Shown here: piece after piece, positions 49,503-62,710 of the stretch
Layout of the letters: the number at the start of each line of letters is the position of its first letter
Numbering within the stretch: position 1 is the stretch's first letter
NCBI GenBank assembly: GCA_029961685.1
Contig: JARWKL010000008.1
Location: forward strand, 31,621,619 to 31,685,618
Direction of reading: 5' to 3'
From: Aristolochia californica
Lineage: Eukaryota; Streptophyta; Magnoliopsida; Piperales; Aristolochiaceae
Length of the DNA: 64,000 nucleotides
Translations under genes and position numbers: made by a program
The notes under the pieces: model-generated
Database searches by the model: none
Told to the model about the DNA's origin: nothing
The model's input: the letters and a program-made list of their open reading frames with translations, nothing else

Positions 49503-49832
49503 TTTTTTTTAATGATGATAAACTTATTTCAAAGAAAGGGAAGATACATCAAGGGAGACCACCCCTAACAATAAGCGATTGAAGGGGGGACCTAGGCACA
49601 CAAATCAGCAACCGAAATGGCTGATCTAAGTATATGAGATGAAGTACAAGAAATGGTGGATACAATATCCAAAATATCAAGAAAAATCTGCCAGTGACGC
49701 CACGGGGGGAAGGATGAGGTGGAGCACCATCCGATGACGACCTTGGAGTCTCCCTCCATGATAAGGATACCACTAAAGCGATCCTTAAAAATACACAAGC
49801 CGTGAAGGAGACCAGAGAGCTCAGCAATGGTC
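49503..49832 (-). mobile_element. LINE RNase H tail, copy 4 (5' part deleted)
   Basis: Poly(A) end and the second half of RNase H remain. About 310 bp is missing at 49831, where GGTCGA joins ATATCTTC, consistent with a deletion between two TCGA words. Confidence 0.75.
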
Positions 49833-50140
49833 GAATATCTTCTATGAAGACAGATTTGTGTATATGAGAAAAGGTTTATTGTGTGCCAACTATTTGTATG
49901 TAAGGGAGGCGGTCTAGTGTGGGTTATCCCAAGGACGCAACTAGGCCGACACAGGTAAATGTAAATTCAACTTTCCACTACATAACTGAACCCATGCAAC
50001 ACCTAAGCTCTAACATTACAAGCATGATCTTTTCACAGTATGACACCCCATGAATGAATGAGCAGGCCAAATTGTCTCACCAAAATCGATTTAAAAAAAA
50101 TCATCCCTATTAAAAAAATATTTTCTGAGTAATTAAGAAC
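49833..50140. other. Conserved block without recognised gene, copy 4
   Basis: Right-hand part of the 22061-22509 type block; nothing coding supported. Confidence 0.4.
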
Positions 50141-50324
50141 CTTAAGAGTGGACACTACTTCAGAATGTGTACATGCGTGGTCATGGAATACAGGGTTAGA
50201 TAGTTATCCTTGTTTTAAGTGTGCTTGGTATCCTAGCAAAAAACAAAGAGCTAAAATGCAATCTGTGTTCCCTAGAAGCTTGCATCCCTTGTCTAAAAGC
50301 TCTAGGTATAGAAGCTGCAGACCA

Positions 50325-50325
<1 letters not shown>
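50141..50325 (+). pseudogene. EPRV protease-upstream fragment, plus strand, copy 4
   Basis: As the other three; frame 50148 keeps CFKCAWYPSKKQRA before shifting. Confidence 0.75.

Positions 50326-50326
<1 letters not shown>

Positions 50327-50413
<87 letters not shown>
50327..50413. repeat. (CT)n(AT)n compound microsatellite, copy 4
   Basis: The shortest of the four: about 54 bp pure CT then about 33 bp AT. Confidence 0.95.
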
Positions 50414-50416
<3 letters not shown>

Positions 50417-51348
50417 CTTTAGGATATATTATCTCATCTGTTTCTAATTCTATATTGACTAGGTCATAATTTTCACTACAGATTGATTCCGTATCTTCTA
50501 TATTCTTTTGTTCATAACTATTAAATATAATATTTATGTTACCTTTAGTATCTGTGTACATGATACTTTCTTCAAGACTGATTATTTTTTCTTCTCTAAA
50601 TTTAAGGTTCCATTCTAATCCTGCTAAAATGTCTGGAGAATATTTAATAGGCTTAATTAATTTTATTCCTTTGTTTCCTATTAAATTAACTACATCATCT
50701 ATTTTAACCTTGAATCTACTAGTGCTAGAACAAGTACACCTTCCTCAGAATTCAATACACAATAAAAGATTGTTTCCTACAAAGGATTCATATCCTTTTG
50801 TCTGAATACCTATTTTGATATATTTTCTAAAATCTTGTAGTCCAATAAGGAAGTCTGGGGAGCAATAAAATATTACTCCGTTTTGATTCATATGTACCTC
50901 AGTGATTCCTAACATTGCCTTTTTAGGATCTGCCCATCTATCATCGTAGATACTAAGTAAGGTTTTAGTTCCTAGATTTTTTCGTCCTAATCCTTTTACC
51001 CCCAATTACAATCAGACCTAAATGAATCCTTTTACCCCCAATTACAATCAGACCTAAATGAATCATTTTACCCCTATTTTTTTAAAGGTTTGTTCTGCTA
51101 TTAAGTTAATGTTAACAGAATCTTGTCCTACACAACTAATCTGGATTTCTCAGTAATGTCTAAATAATCCGGTATTAAAGTTTAAAGGTCCAGTTCTATA
51201 TAATTGTCAGGGGTTAAGAAGGTTTAATTGGTTATTGCTAAATATAGTAATGTCTTGATCTATATCTATAATTTAGTCTAATTGTATATCTCTTTGGTCT
51301 ACACTTCTCCTTCCTGTTATTCTATCTATTATATTAAATCCTTCACCT
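50414..51348 (-). pseudogene. EPRV movement-protein-like fragment, copy 4
   Basis: As copies 2-3. It carries a private 36-bp tandem duplication (50992-51063) and a ~40-bp loss near 51335 before the shared CCTTCACCTTGTAT joint. Confidence 0.6.
50992..51063. repeat. 36-bp tandem duplication
   Basis: Two head-to-tail identical 36-bp copies (50992-51027, 51028-51063) inside the movement-like fragment; single in the other blocks. Confidence 0.9.
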
Positions 51349-54300
51349 TGTATCTAATCCTATTTCTGTAATAACGTCTTAAAAAAAAGTAGTAAATATG
51401 AACAAAAAGGAAAAATTCTCAACACACAATAAAAGCAGTAAGTATTAACGTAACAAGAATGATGCCTAATATTATGAAAAGTATAAGCATGAAAGCAATC
51501 ATAAGAGAAGGAAAAGATAGTTGTAAAAACATCCAGCAGGTAGTTCGTAAAACGCTTCTGTCTTTTAATGTTCTGTCAGAACACTTAGCCAGAAGGTAGT
51601 TCCTAAAACGCATCTGTCTTTCAATGTTCTGTCAGAACACTTAGCCTCCCTCCCTCCCTCCATCTAGATACCAATTTGGAGGGGTACTACTTTAATCAGC
51701 TTTAATATGGAGTATTTAGAGGTGAATTATTTAGAGTTCTTCTAATTACTTGTCTTCTAGGTATAAATATTTGCCTAGGAGTCTCTACAAATCTTCTGTA
51801 TGAATATAAAGATAAGGTAAAAAAGACAAAACTAAAGATAACTAAATTACATAAGACTATTGTTAAAGCTATAAAGATAAAAACAATGTATCTAGGGATC
51901 TTTCTTTGATTCTGGCTAAAATATTAAGGAATAAGAATATATCAGAGGCTAAAAGATTATCTACTTGTTATGGGAGAAATATAAAATATCCAAATAATTC
52001 TAATGCTACTTTTACAAGAACAATATGTAGCTATAAGTTCCTATGATATTGCACAATAATCTCTTAAAATATTATATAATAATCCTAAGTATATGTAATA
52101 TATAGGTAATATTTGCAAAACAAATCTCAAAAACTGTTTTATTATCTTATTAATTAACAAAATATACATAAAAATGTACAGCGGCGTTGTGACAACCGAG
52201 AACAATGCTTGACTCAATTGAGGCAGTGGCGTTTGTCAGGGCTTAGCCCTCACCCAGTAGTTTCCAGCCTTATATACCTTTCTGTAATAATGTCCTAAAA
52301 TAAAGTAGTAAATATGAACAAAAACGAAAATACTCAATACACAACAAAAACAGGAAGAATAAAGGTAACAAGAACGATGCCTAATATTATGAAAAGTATA
52401 ACCATGAAAGAAATCGTAAGAGAAGAAAAAGATAGTTGCAAAAACTTCCAGAAGGTAGTTCCTAAAACGCTTCTGTCTTTTAATGTTCTGTCAGAACACT
52501 TAGCCAGAAGGTAGTTCCTAAAACGTTTCTGTCTTTTAATGTTCTATCAGAACACTTAGCCTCCTTCCTCGCCCCTCCCTCCCTCTAGGTACCAATTCGG
52601 AGGGCTACTACTTTAATTTGCTTTAATCTGAAGTATTTAGAGGTGAATTATTTGGGCTTCTTCTAATTACTTGTCCTCTAGGTATAAATATTTGCCTAGG
52701 AGTCTCTACAAATCTTCTGTATGAATATAAAGATAATGTAAAAAAGACAAAACTAAATATAACTAAATTACAGAAGACTATTGTTAAAGCTATAAAGATA
52801 AAAATCATGTATCTAGGGATCTTTCTATGATTCTGGCTAAAATATTAAGGAATAAGAATATATCAGAGGCTAAAAGATTATCTACTTGTTCTAGGTGAAA
52901 TATAAAATATCCGAATATTTCTAATGCTATTATTACCAAGAATAATATGTAGCTATAAGTTCCTATGATATTGCCCAATAATCTCATAAGGTATTATATA
53001 ATAATCCTAAGTATAAGTAATATATAGGTAATATTCGGAAAACAAATCTCAAAAACTGTTTTATTATCTTATTAATTAACAAAATATACATAAAAAGGTA
53101 CAGCGGCGTTGTGAAAACCGAGAGCAACGCTTGGCTCAACTGAGGCAGAGGCGTTTAACAGGGCTTTGCCCTCACCCAGTAGTTTCCAGCCTTATATACC
53201 TTTCAGTAATAACATCTTAAAAAAAAGTAGTAAATATGAACAAAAACGAAAATATTCAACGCACAATAAAAGCAGTAAGTATTAAGGTAACAAGAACGAT
53301 GCCTAATATTATGAAAAGTAGAAGCATGAAAGCAATCGTAAGAGAAGGAAAAGATAGTTGAAATAACTTCCAGAAGGAAGTTCTTAAAACGCTTCTATCT
53401 TTTAATGTTCTGCCAGAACACTTAGCCATAAGGTAGTTCTTAAAACGCTTCTATCTTCAATGTTCTGTCAGAATACTTAGCCTCCCTCCCCCCCTCCCAC
53501 CCTCTATATACCAATTCGGAGGGGTACTACTTTAATCTGCTTTAATCTGGAGTATTTAGAGGTGAATTATTTGGGGTTCTTCTAATTACTTATCTTCTAG
53601 GTATAAATATTGGCCTAGGAGTCTCTACAAATCTTCTGTATGAATATAAAGATAAGGTAAAACTGACAAAACTAAAGATAACTAAATTACACAAGACTAT
53701 TGTTACAGGCTATAAAGATAAACATCATGTATCTAAGGTTCTATCTATGATTCAGGCTAAAATATTAAGGAATATGTATATATCAGAGGCTAAAAGATTA
53801 TCTACTTGTTCTGGGAGAAATATAAAATATCCAAATAATTCTAATGCTATTATTACCAAGAACAATACGTACCTATAAGTTCAGGATATATTTCACAATA
53901 ATCTCTTAAGGTATTATATAATAATCCTAAGTATAAGTAATATATAGGTAATATTCGCAAAACAAATCACAAAAACTATTTTATTATCTTATTAATTAAC
54001 CAAATATACATAAAAAGGTACAACGGCGTTGTGACAACCGAGAGCAATGCTTGGCTCAACTGAGATAGAGGCGTTTGTCAGGGCTTAGCCCTCACCCAGT
54101 AGTTTCCAACCTTATATACCTCTCTGTAATAACGTCTTAAAATAAAGTAGTAAGTATGAACAAAAACGAAAATACTCAACACAGAATAAAAGCAGTAAGT
54201 ATTAAGGTAACAAGAACGATGCCTAATATTATGAAAAGTATAAGCATGAAAGCAATCGTAAAAGAAGGAAAAGATAGTTGTAAAAATTTTTAGAAGGTAG

Positions 54301-57032
54301 TTCCTAAAACGCTTCTGTCTTTTAATGTTCTCTCAGAACACTTAGCCAGAAGGTAGTTCCTAAAACGCTGCTGTCTTTAATGTTCTGTCAGAACACTTAG
54401 CCTCCCCCCTCCCTCCCTCTAGCTACCAATTCGGAGGGGTACTACTTTAATCTGCTTTAATCTAGAGTATTTAGAGGTGAATTATTTGGGGTTCTTCTAA
54501 TTACTTGTCTTCTAGGTATAAATATTTCCCTAGGAGTGTCTACAAATCTTTTGTATGAATATAAAGATAAGGTAAAACAGACAAAACTAAAGATAACTAA
54601 ATTACAAAAGACTATTGTTAAAGCTATAAAGATAAAAATCATGTATCTAAGGTTCTATCTATGATTCAGGCTAAAATATTAAGCAATAAGAATATATCAG
54701 AGTCTAAAAGATTATCTAATTGTTCTGGGAGAAATATAAAATATCCAAATAATTCTAATGCTATTATTACCAAGAACAAAATGTAGCAATATGTTCCTTT
54801 GATATTGCACAATAATCTCTTAAGGTATTATATAATATTCCTCAGTATAAGTAATATATAGGTAATATTCGCAAAAGAAATCTCAAAAACTATTTTATTA
54901 TCTTATTAATTAACCAAATATACATAAAAAGGTACAGCAGCGTTGTGACAACCAAGAGCAACGCTTGGCTCAACTGAGGCAGAGGCGTTTGTCAGGGCTT
55001 AGCCCTCACCCAGTAGTTTCTAGCCTTATGTACCTTTCTGTAATAACGTCTTAAAATAAAGTAGAAAATACTAACAAAAACGAAAAAATACTCAATACAC
55101 AATAAAAGCAGTAAGTATTAAGGTAACAAGAACGATGCCTAATATTATGAAAAGTATAAGCATGAAAGCAATTGTAAGAGAAGGAAAAGATAGTTGTAAA
55201 AACTTCCAGAAGGTAGTTCCTAAAACGCTTCTGTCTTTTAATGTTCTGTCAAACAGAACACTTAGGCTCCCTCCCTCCCTCCCTCCCGAGGGGTACTACT
55301 TTAATCTGCTTTAATCTGGAGTATTTAGAGGTGAATTATTTGGGGTTCTTCTAATTACTTGTCTTCTAGGTATAAATATTGGCCTAGAAGTCTCTACAAA
55401 TCTTCTGTATGAATATAAAGGTAAGGTAAAACAGACAAAACTAAAGATAACTAAATTACAGAAGACTATTGTTAAAGCTATAAACAAAAAAATCATGTAT
55501 CTAAGGTTTTATCTATGATTCAGGCAAAAATATCAAGGAATAAGAATATATCAGAGCCTAAAAGATTATCTACTTGTTCAGGGAGAAATATAAAATATCC
55601 AAATAATTCTAATGCTATTATTACCAAGAACAATATGTAAGTATAAGTTCCTATGAAATTGCACAATAATCTTTTAAGGTATTATATATTAATCCTAAGT
55701 ATAAGTAATATATAGGTAATATTCGTAAAACAAATCTCAAAAACTGTTTTATTATCTTATTAATTAACCAAATATACATAAAAAGGTACAACAGCGTTGT
55801 GACAACCGAGAGTAAGGCTTGGCTCAATTGAGGCAGAGGCGTTTGTCAGGGCTTAGCCCTCACCCAGTAGTTTCCAGCCTTATATACCTTTCTGTAATAA
55901 CGTCTTAAAATAAAGAAGTAAAAATGAACAAAAACGAAAATACTTAACACACAATAAAAGCAGTAAGTATTAAGGTAACAAGAACGATGCCTAATATTAT
56001 GAAAAGTATAAGCATGAAAGCAATTGTAAGAGAAGGAAAAGACAGTTGTAAAAACTTCCAGAAGGTAGTTCCTAAAATAGTTCTGTCTTTTAATGTTCTG
56101 TCAGAACACTTAGCCAGAAGGTAGTTCCTAAAACGCTTCTGTCTTTTAATGTTCTGTCAAAACCCTTACCCTCCCACCCTCCCCTCCTCCCTCCCTCCCT
56201 CCCTCTAGATACCAATTCGGAGGGGTACTACTTTAATCTGCTTTAATCTAGAGTATTTAGAGGTGAACTATTTGGGGTTTTTCTAATTACTTGTCTTCTA
56301 GGTATAAATATTCGCCTAGAGTCTCTACAAATCTTCATTATGGATATAATGATAAGGTAAAATAGACAAAACTAAAGATAACAAAATTACAGAAGACTAT
56401 TGTTAAAGCTATAAAGATAAAAATCATGTATCTAAGGTTCTATCTATGATTCAGGCCAAAATATTAAGGAGTAAGAATATATCATAGGCTAAAAGATTAT
56501 CTACTTGTTCTGGGAGAAATATAAAATATCCAAATAATTCTTATGTTATTATTACCAAGAACAATATGTAGTTATAAGTTCATATGATATTGCATAATAA
56601 TCTCTTAAGGTATTGTATATTAATCCTAAGTATATGTAATATATAGGTAATATTCGCAAAACAAGTCTCAAAAACTGTTTTATTATCTTATTAATTAACC
56701 AAATATACATAAAAAGGTACAGCGGCGTTGTGACAACCAAGAGTAACGCTTGGCTCAAATGAGAGAGAGGCGTTTGTCAGGGCTTAGCCCTCACCCAGTA
56801 GTTTCCAGCCTTATATACGTTTTTGTAATAACGTCTTAAAATAAAGTATTAAATATGAACAAAAACGAAAATACTCAACACACAATAAAAGCAGTAAGTA
56901 TTAAGGTAACAAGAACGATGCCTAATATTATGAAAAGTATATGCATGAAAGCAATCGTAAGAGAAGGAAAAGATAGTTGTAAAAACTTCCAGAAGGTAGT
57001 TCCTAAAATGCTTCTGTCTTTTAATGTTCTGT
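51349..57032 (-). repeat. Tandem array of ~925-bp units, array 4 (6 units plus a partial)
   Basis: A partial unit to 51666, then units at 51667, 52588, about 53507, 54422, about 55289 and 56208. The joint before 55289 is the short subtype. The 61-aa membrane ORF is open at 52623, 54457 and 55311. Confidence 0.9.
54457..54642 (-). CDS. 61-aa single-pass membrane protein ORF of an array unit (representative)
   Basis: Starts MIFIFIALTIVFCNLVIFSF; a hydrophobic segment (residues 2-29) is followed by a basic, proline-containing tail with RREIFIP/PRRQVIRR-type motifs. The stop is about 35 nt before the unit's primer-site motif. At least eleven array units keep this frame fully open (24096, 33098, 33862, 34801, 35742, 37509, 52623, 55311 among them). 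No known family recognised. Openness may reflect recent amplification rather than function. Confidence 0.35.
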   Translation of the reverse strand: MIFIFIALTIVFCNLVIFSFVCFTLSLYSYKRFVDTPREIFIPRRQVIRRTPNNSPLNTLD

Positions 57033-57083
57033 CAGACAGAACACTTAGCCAACACTTGCCCTAAAAGACAGAACATTAATTCT
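57033..57083 (+). pseudogene. Inverted zinc-finger fragment, array 4 edge
   Basis: As at 16168-16219. Confidence 0.8.
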
Positions 57084-57629
57084 AAAGATAGTTGTAAAAA
57101 GGAGATTGCAAACAAGGAGTAAAGAGAACCATTGTTATGATGAATAAAATTAGGACCTAAAATTAAGTCTACTTTGAGTTTGAGATCTCTAACCCATGTT
57201 AAAGGTAAAGGATAAGATCCAGAAAAAGTTGAACAGTTGGTAAAGAACTGGATTTTGCCTTCATCAAAATAGGTTGTATATGGGTTATAGGTACCATCTA
57301 CCTGTTGGCTAAACACTTGTTTATTGGTTTTCTTAAGGAACTGAGGAGGAACTAATCTTCTATGGATAATACATTTGGTACAGCCGGAATCTACTAAAGC
57401 ATCTAACACGAGGGATTTTTTGTTAGGGAAAATAATCTTTGCTCTAACAAGGATACTGGAAAAAGATTTATCTTGGTTACATACGTAGGAAGTTTCTGGT
57501 TCTTCTAATCCTACAGTGATACCATCATAAGAATCTTTTCCTATTGTATCTAATCTATCTTTGAGAAGAGTTATTTCTGCCTCACAGTTTTAAATTTTTT
57601 TGCCCATAATTTCCAATTTATTATTGTAT
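57084..57629 (-). pseudogene. EPRV protease region, short form, block 4
   Basis: D-S-G active site kept (LVDSGCTKCIIH); open 57032-57409. Cut and fused to gag at the same TATACC/CTTTCT joint as block 2. Confidence 0.75.
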
Positions 57630-57895
57630 ACCTCTTTCTAAGACAATCCCTCACATATGAAACAATGGACCTTCTTTTTCTTTTTGTCCCCTCGTTTCTT
57701 CTCTTCCGGCCTAGCCTTGGCGTCCTTTGCCAATGACTTCTTCTCCCCTTTCTTTTTCTTCTTAAAATTCATTTTACCATTGTTATTTTCCTTAGGCACT
57801 TTGTTAGCCGAATAATTCTTTCTCTCATATTCGGTTAACTTTTCAGCAGTAGATAAAGTTGAAGCTAATGTCTTTACTTCCTGTGGGCTGAGCAA
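57630..57895 (-). pseudogene. Ty3/gypsy gag tail, minus arm, copy 5
   Basis: Short minus-strand gag tail ending at the EPRV joint; it is the left arm of the longest palindrome. Confidence 0.8.
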
Positions 57896-58161
57896 GAATT
57901 GAGAAGACGGGAAGTAAAGACATTAGCTTCAGCTTTATCTACTGCTGAAAAGTTAACCGAATATGAGAGAAAGAATTATTCGGCTAACAAAGTGCCTAAG
58001 GAAAATAACAATGGTAAAACGAATTTTAAGAAGAAAGAGAAAGGGGTGAAGAAGTCATGGGCAAAGGACGCCAAGGCTAGGCTGGAAGAGAAGAAACAAG
58101 GGGACAAACAGAAAAAGAAGGTCCATTGTTTCATATGCGAGGGATTGTCTTAGAAAGAGGT
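57630..58161. repeat. Gag palindrome, copy 5 (longest, spacer flipped)
   Basis: Arms of about 252 bp (57630-57881 and about 57910-58161) around a ~28-bp spacer. Spacer orientation as in copy 3. The left arm ends exactly at the EPRV-gag joint. Confidence 0.9.
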
Positions 58162-59524
58162 TCCTCAATGCTGCTCAAACTAAGGTGAACAATGGAGGAA
58201 TTGAGCCTAGGTTGGGCTCCTTAACACTTCTCCATGTTGTTGTCCGTTCAATGGAGGAGAAGGTTGCTCCACTTACGGTAAGACCCTTAAGAGAACTTCT
58301 TTTTATCTCTCTAACACTTGCTGGACGTATTGTTCGAGCAGTGGTGGACACTGGCGCCACCCACAACTTCCTTTCGGAGGAAGAGGCTAGGCGCCTAAAT
58401 ATACGAGGAGAGAAAGATGGGAGCCAAATTAAAGCTGTAAATTCTGCTGCTTGTGAAGTCCAAGGCATTGCCAAGAACGTCCCGGTGGAGATAGGCAAGT
58501 GGGTTGGATTTCTGAATTTTACTATTGTTGTCATGAATGTTTTCAATGTGATTTTGGGAATGGAGTTTTTCACGGTTTGTAAGGCATTTGTAATGCCGCA
58601 TGTTGGGGTAGTGGGGATTATGGACAAGCAAAGTCCTTGTACTATTTCTGAACTTGACAACAAAGATGTAACAAAAAAGGACTTAATGCTATCAGCCCTC
58701 CTGCTTAAGAAAGGTCTTAAACAGGGCCGCTCTACTTACATTGCTTTTATTTGTGCTATAGAGCAGGTAGAGGTCATGCCTACCCCTAAAGAGCTACAAG
58801 CTATACTGCATGAATATAGAGATGTCATGCCTGGACAACTTCCAACGAGGTTACCACATAGGAGAGGGATGGACCATCGCATAGAGCTTGAGCCCGGAGC
58901 AAGAAAGCCAACACAACCACCATACCGAATGGCGCCCAAAGAGCTGGACGAATTGCGAAGACAGCTCAGTGAGTTGCTGGACGTTGGGTTCATAAGGCCA
59001 AGCAAAGCAACTTATGGGGCCCCTATACTGTTTCAGACTAAGAAGGATGGAAGAATGAGATTGTGCATCGATTGTAGGGCGCTCAACAAGGTAACTATAA
59101 AGAATAAGTACCCTATTCCTCTTATTGCAGATCTCTTTGATCAATTGAAAGAGGCGCAAGTTTTCTCCAAATTGGATTTTCGAAGTGGTTATTACCAAGT
59201 CCGGATTGCTGAAGGAGACGAGGGGAAGACTACTTGTTTAACCAGATATGGGGCTTACGAATTCATGGTTATGCCCTTTGGCCTAACCAATGCACTTGCA
59301 ACATTTTGCACTCTCATGAGCGAGGTATTTTCCGAATACTTGGACAGGTTTGTCGTTGTTTATTTGGATGACATTGTGGTGTACAACAAGAGTATGGACG
59401 AGCACAAGAAACACCTCAAAAGGTGTTCGAAACGTTGAGAAATAATCAGTTGTATGTCAAGGAGGAGAAATGCTCCTTTGGGTTGCAAGAGGTGTCCTTT
59501 CTTGGAAATTGGATAGGGGGAGGA
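57899..59524 (+). pseudogene. Ty3/gypsy gag-protease-RT fragment, plus strand, copy 5
   Basis: The only plus-strand gypsy copy. Gag tail (57899-58153), the same broken zinc knuckle (CFICEG then a shift to ARDC-type frame), then 417 open codons (58185-59438) covering retropepsin ([12 protein letters not shown]), linker, and RT through [25 protein letters not shown] and [14 protein letters not shown] frameshift near 59420 follows, then RT thumb ([19 protein letters not shown]) until about 59524. There a ~10-nt similar word joins it back to gag tail and the LTR-like segment. Confidence 0.87.
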
Positions 59525-60010
59525 CGAATTTTAAGAAAAAGGAGCAAATCAAGGGATTTGAATGGAGGATCAAATCAAGGAGATTTAATAAGGGAGGATC
59601 TCTACTCTCATTGGACAGAAGCATGAGAGAAGGGAGGGGTTGAAGCCTATAAATACCAAGGCATTCAACCGTTGTACATTCATTCAGCATAGACGAGAGG
59701 GAGAGTTTTTGTAGAGTGCTGGCCATCCACCTTGGACGGTCACTCCTTGTAATCTTCTCTAGTATTAATACAAGGTTACTTTCTCTTCCTATTCCATTGT
59801 CTTTCTATCTTTTCATTGCTCATGCTTCATTTGAGAGGAAGGAGTTTGCAACGTTGATCTAAGGGGTGAGAGGTTGTACTACCTTTGACGAATTGAAGGT
59901 AGGCCATCACGGGAGTTGGAGTTCCGCTAGCCTAAGTGAGTTTAGGCTCATCTGACCTCATGACGAACTAGGTGGGGGGCCTTGTACCTACCTCGGCAGA
60001 GTCTCGAAAT
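59525..60010 (+). promoter_or_regulatory. LTR/leader-like segment with TATA box, copy 5
   Basis: TATA box at 59648-59655; otherwise as copy 1. Confidence 0.5.
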
Positions 60011-60460
60011 GGCAGTGGAAGCGGATGCAGGCCAAAAAAGCCAAACAGCTCCTAAAGGCCCGTCTTTGCCGTGAGTGCCAGATTTACAAAATGAGGCAGA
60101 GGGCAGAACTTAGAGCTGCAGTTTCTGAGCTTGAGTGACCGTGGGAGGTTGTTGAGCGAGCCCCAACTCTCTTTTCCATCAAAGCCGACGAGCAGTTGAA
60201 GGCTTTGGCTAACAGGTCTCAGTTTTCTGGAGGCTACGATCTGTGGTCGGAACGGGATGAGACTCAACTTTTTCATAACTAGGATTGGCTCCCTTCCGCG
60301 AGGGTTTTCCCTAAAGGGGCTGTGCACAAAGTCAAACCGTATGGTATTATTGACAGTGTTGGGCGCACCAGTTATTCAGAAATGACAGACGTTGAGGAAG
60401 ATTTACCCAAGAAGAGGAATGGGACTAAAAGATCGATTCTCTTGTTTGGATGCCCATGAA
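60011..60460 (+). pseudogene. Unidentified ORF X, copy 5 (stops)
   Basis: Same as 47931-48365 with TGA at the SELE region (about 60135) and TAG in place of the Gln of HNQDW (about 60281). Confidence 0.6.
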
Positions 60461-60935
60461 AAATAAGAGAGAAAAAAAGAGAAATGTGGTTTCTCTTGTT
60501 TGGATGCACAAGGAAAATGGAAAAGAAAAGAAAATAGAGCATGCATATTACCAACCACAAGTAATATGCATGCTCAGATTTTTAGGGAAGTTTCGTATTT
60601 CAGTCCTTAACCTATTTCCGCCATGTTCCATTATCAGCGCTTTCAATCTCTTCATCGCACAACCGCATTTAGACATTGCTGACCTGGGCGTTGCAGACGA
60701 AAGTCACGGAATATATGTCAGCTACAGGTAAGCTCATTTCTCCCATTTGATCTCCTTCATCCTTATTCTCTCCATGCAATGTAGTACAGAATTTATGCAA
60801 TTCAAATTATTTTGAGATCCTTTATGAGTTATAGATCTAGTCATATTTCATTTCTTAATAACTCTGATATGCAAGATTATCTCTATTTGTTTTCCATACT
60901 TTTAGGATTCTTTGAACTTAATATTAAATATGTAT
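60461..60935 (+). other. Conserved non-coding stretch, copy 5
   Basis: Purine-rich tract, stem-loop and splice-donor-like site as at 2181-2657. Confidence 0.4.
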
Positions 60936-61507
60936 TTTATGGAAAGTTTTAAATGTAGGTTAAAGTTCAAACCCGACTCGAGCTTGAGCTCAAATTTGGT
61001 TAAAATTCTTGGGCCTGAGCTCGATTCCAATTTTAGTCTCAAAGCTAAGCTTGAGCTCAAACTCAAGTTCAAAGTATTCAAATCAAGCAAAGCTCGAACA
61101 TATATAGGTTCGAGTTTGGCTAGGCTCAAGAGAGTGGGAAATGTATATAAAAGTCACATTTTGTATATAGGTCATGTTTTTATATAAGTCACATTGGCAT
61201 AATATTATGCAGTGTTTATAAACAATTTTATGCAGAGTTTATACACAATTTTATGCAGAGTTTATGTACAAAGGTCATGCCCAATTTTAAGTAAAATTTA
61301 TGCATAATTTTATGCACAGTTTATTTGACTTGTATTTTATGCAAAGTTTTAAATGTAGGTTGGAGCTTGAACCCAGCTCAAGCTCAATTCCAATTTTAAG
61401 CTTAAGGCTAGGCTCGGCTCTAGCTTGAGTTCGAAGTATTTAAATCAAGCCCAGCTTGAACATATGCAGATTCAAACTCGGCTCGATTCGACTCGATGCC
61501 ACCCTAG
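60936..61507. mobile_element. hAT-like GAGCTCGA-rich repeat, copy 5
   Basis: As copy 1; right edge TGCCACCCTAG (one C lost). Confidence 0.45.
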
Positions 61508-61590
61508 GCACTGCACGTATAGGCTGGGCACATACAGACTAGTGCCTGAACACCAAGGCATGGAGGCAAGTCAGATTAGTGGCAGCCAAC

Positions 61591-62095
61591 TTTTTTTTTT
61601 TAATGATGATAAACTTATTTCAAAGAAAGGGAAGATACATCAAGGGAGACCTTCCCTAACAATAAGAGATTGAAGGGGGGACCTAGGCACACAAATCAGC
61701 AACCGAAATGGCTGATAAGTATATGAGACGAAGTACAAGAAATGGTGGATACAATATCCAAAATATCAAGAAAAATCTGCCAGTGACGCCACGAGGGGAA
61801 GGATGAGGTGGAGCACCATCCGATGACAACCTTGGACTCTCCCTCCATGATAAGGAGGCCACTAAAGCGATCCTTAAAAATACACAAGCCGTGAAGGAGA
61901 CCTGAGAGCTCAGCAATGGTTGAGTCAGCAATTCCGAGAGGGCCACAGTAAGAGAGTATGGCAGTGCCGCCCGGATCAAAAATCACCCCGCCAAAACCAT
62001 CCAAACCCGGGTTCCCAAAGGCGCTACCATCAAAATTCAGCTTATAATGGTTCCTAAATGGTTTCTAGTCACGTGGGCCATGGGGTGTTAGCTGG
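61591..62095 (-). mobile_element. LINE RNase H tail, copy 5
   Basis: T-run at 61591-61600 (poly(A) on the minus strand), RNase H with IAELSGLLHG and MEGESKVV, where the second catalytic Asp is now Glu. Confidence 0.8.
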
Positions 62096-62547
62096 GGCGG
62101 TTGTACATGAGGAGGCATGCGCCAAGAAGCACATGACCATTCGAAGAGGCATGTGGCCAGCAATTTCCCCAACTATATATAGGGGGGCTGGATGAGTGCC
62201 AATCAATCAGACATTGACATAGAGACTCAAAGGAGTGCTCGGATATCTTGTATGTAGACAGATTTGTGTATATGAGAAAAGTTTTATTGTGTGCCAACTA
62301 TTTGTATGCAAGGGAGGCTGACTAGTGTGGGTTATCCCAAGGATGCAACTTGGCCGACACAGGTAAAAGTAAATTCAACTTTCCACTGCATAACTGAACC
62401 CATGCAACACCTAAGCTCTAACATTACAAGCATGATCTTTTCACAGTATGGCACCCCATGAATGAATGAGCAGGCCAAGTCGTCTCACCAAAATCGATTT
62501 AAAAAAAAATGATCCCTATTCAAAAAATATTTTCTGAGTAATTAAGA
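62096..62547. other. Conserved block without recognised gene, copy 5, ending the repeat
   Basis: Matches the other blocks up to GAGTAATTAAG at about 62547. Beyond this the other blocks enter EPRV sequence, whereas this one enters single-copy-looking, A/T-rich intronic DNA. Confidence 0.6.
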
Positions 62548-62710
62548 GTGAATTTTACTCTTCAATGCAGATGAACAGTTAATGTCATTCTACATCATTT
62601 AAAAAAAAATGTCATTCTTCAATCATTCAGAAAAAGTGATTCCACGTTCACTCACAAAAAAAAAAAAAGTATGATTTCTCAAAATGATGGATATAAGCAA
62701 ATCAACTTAC

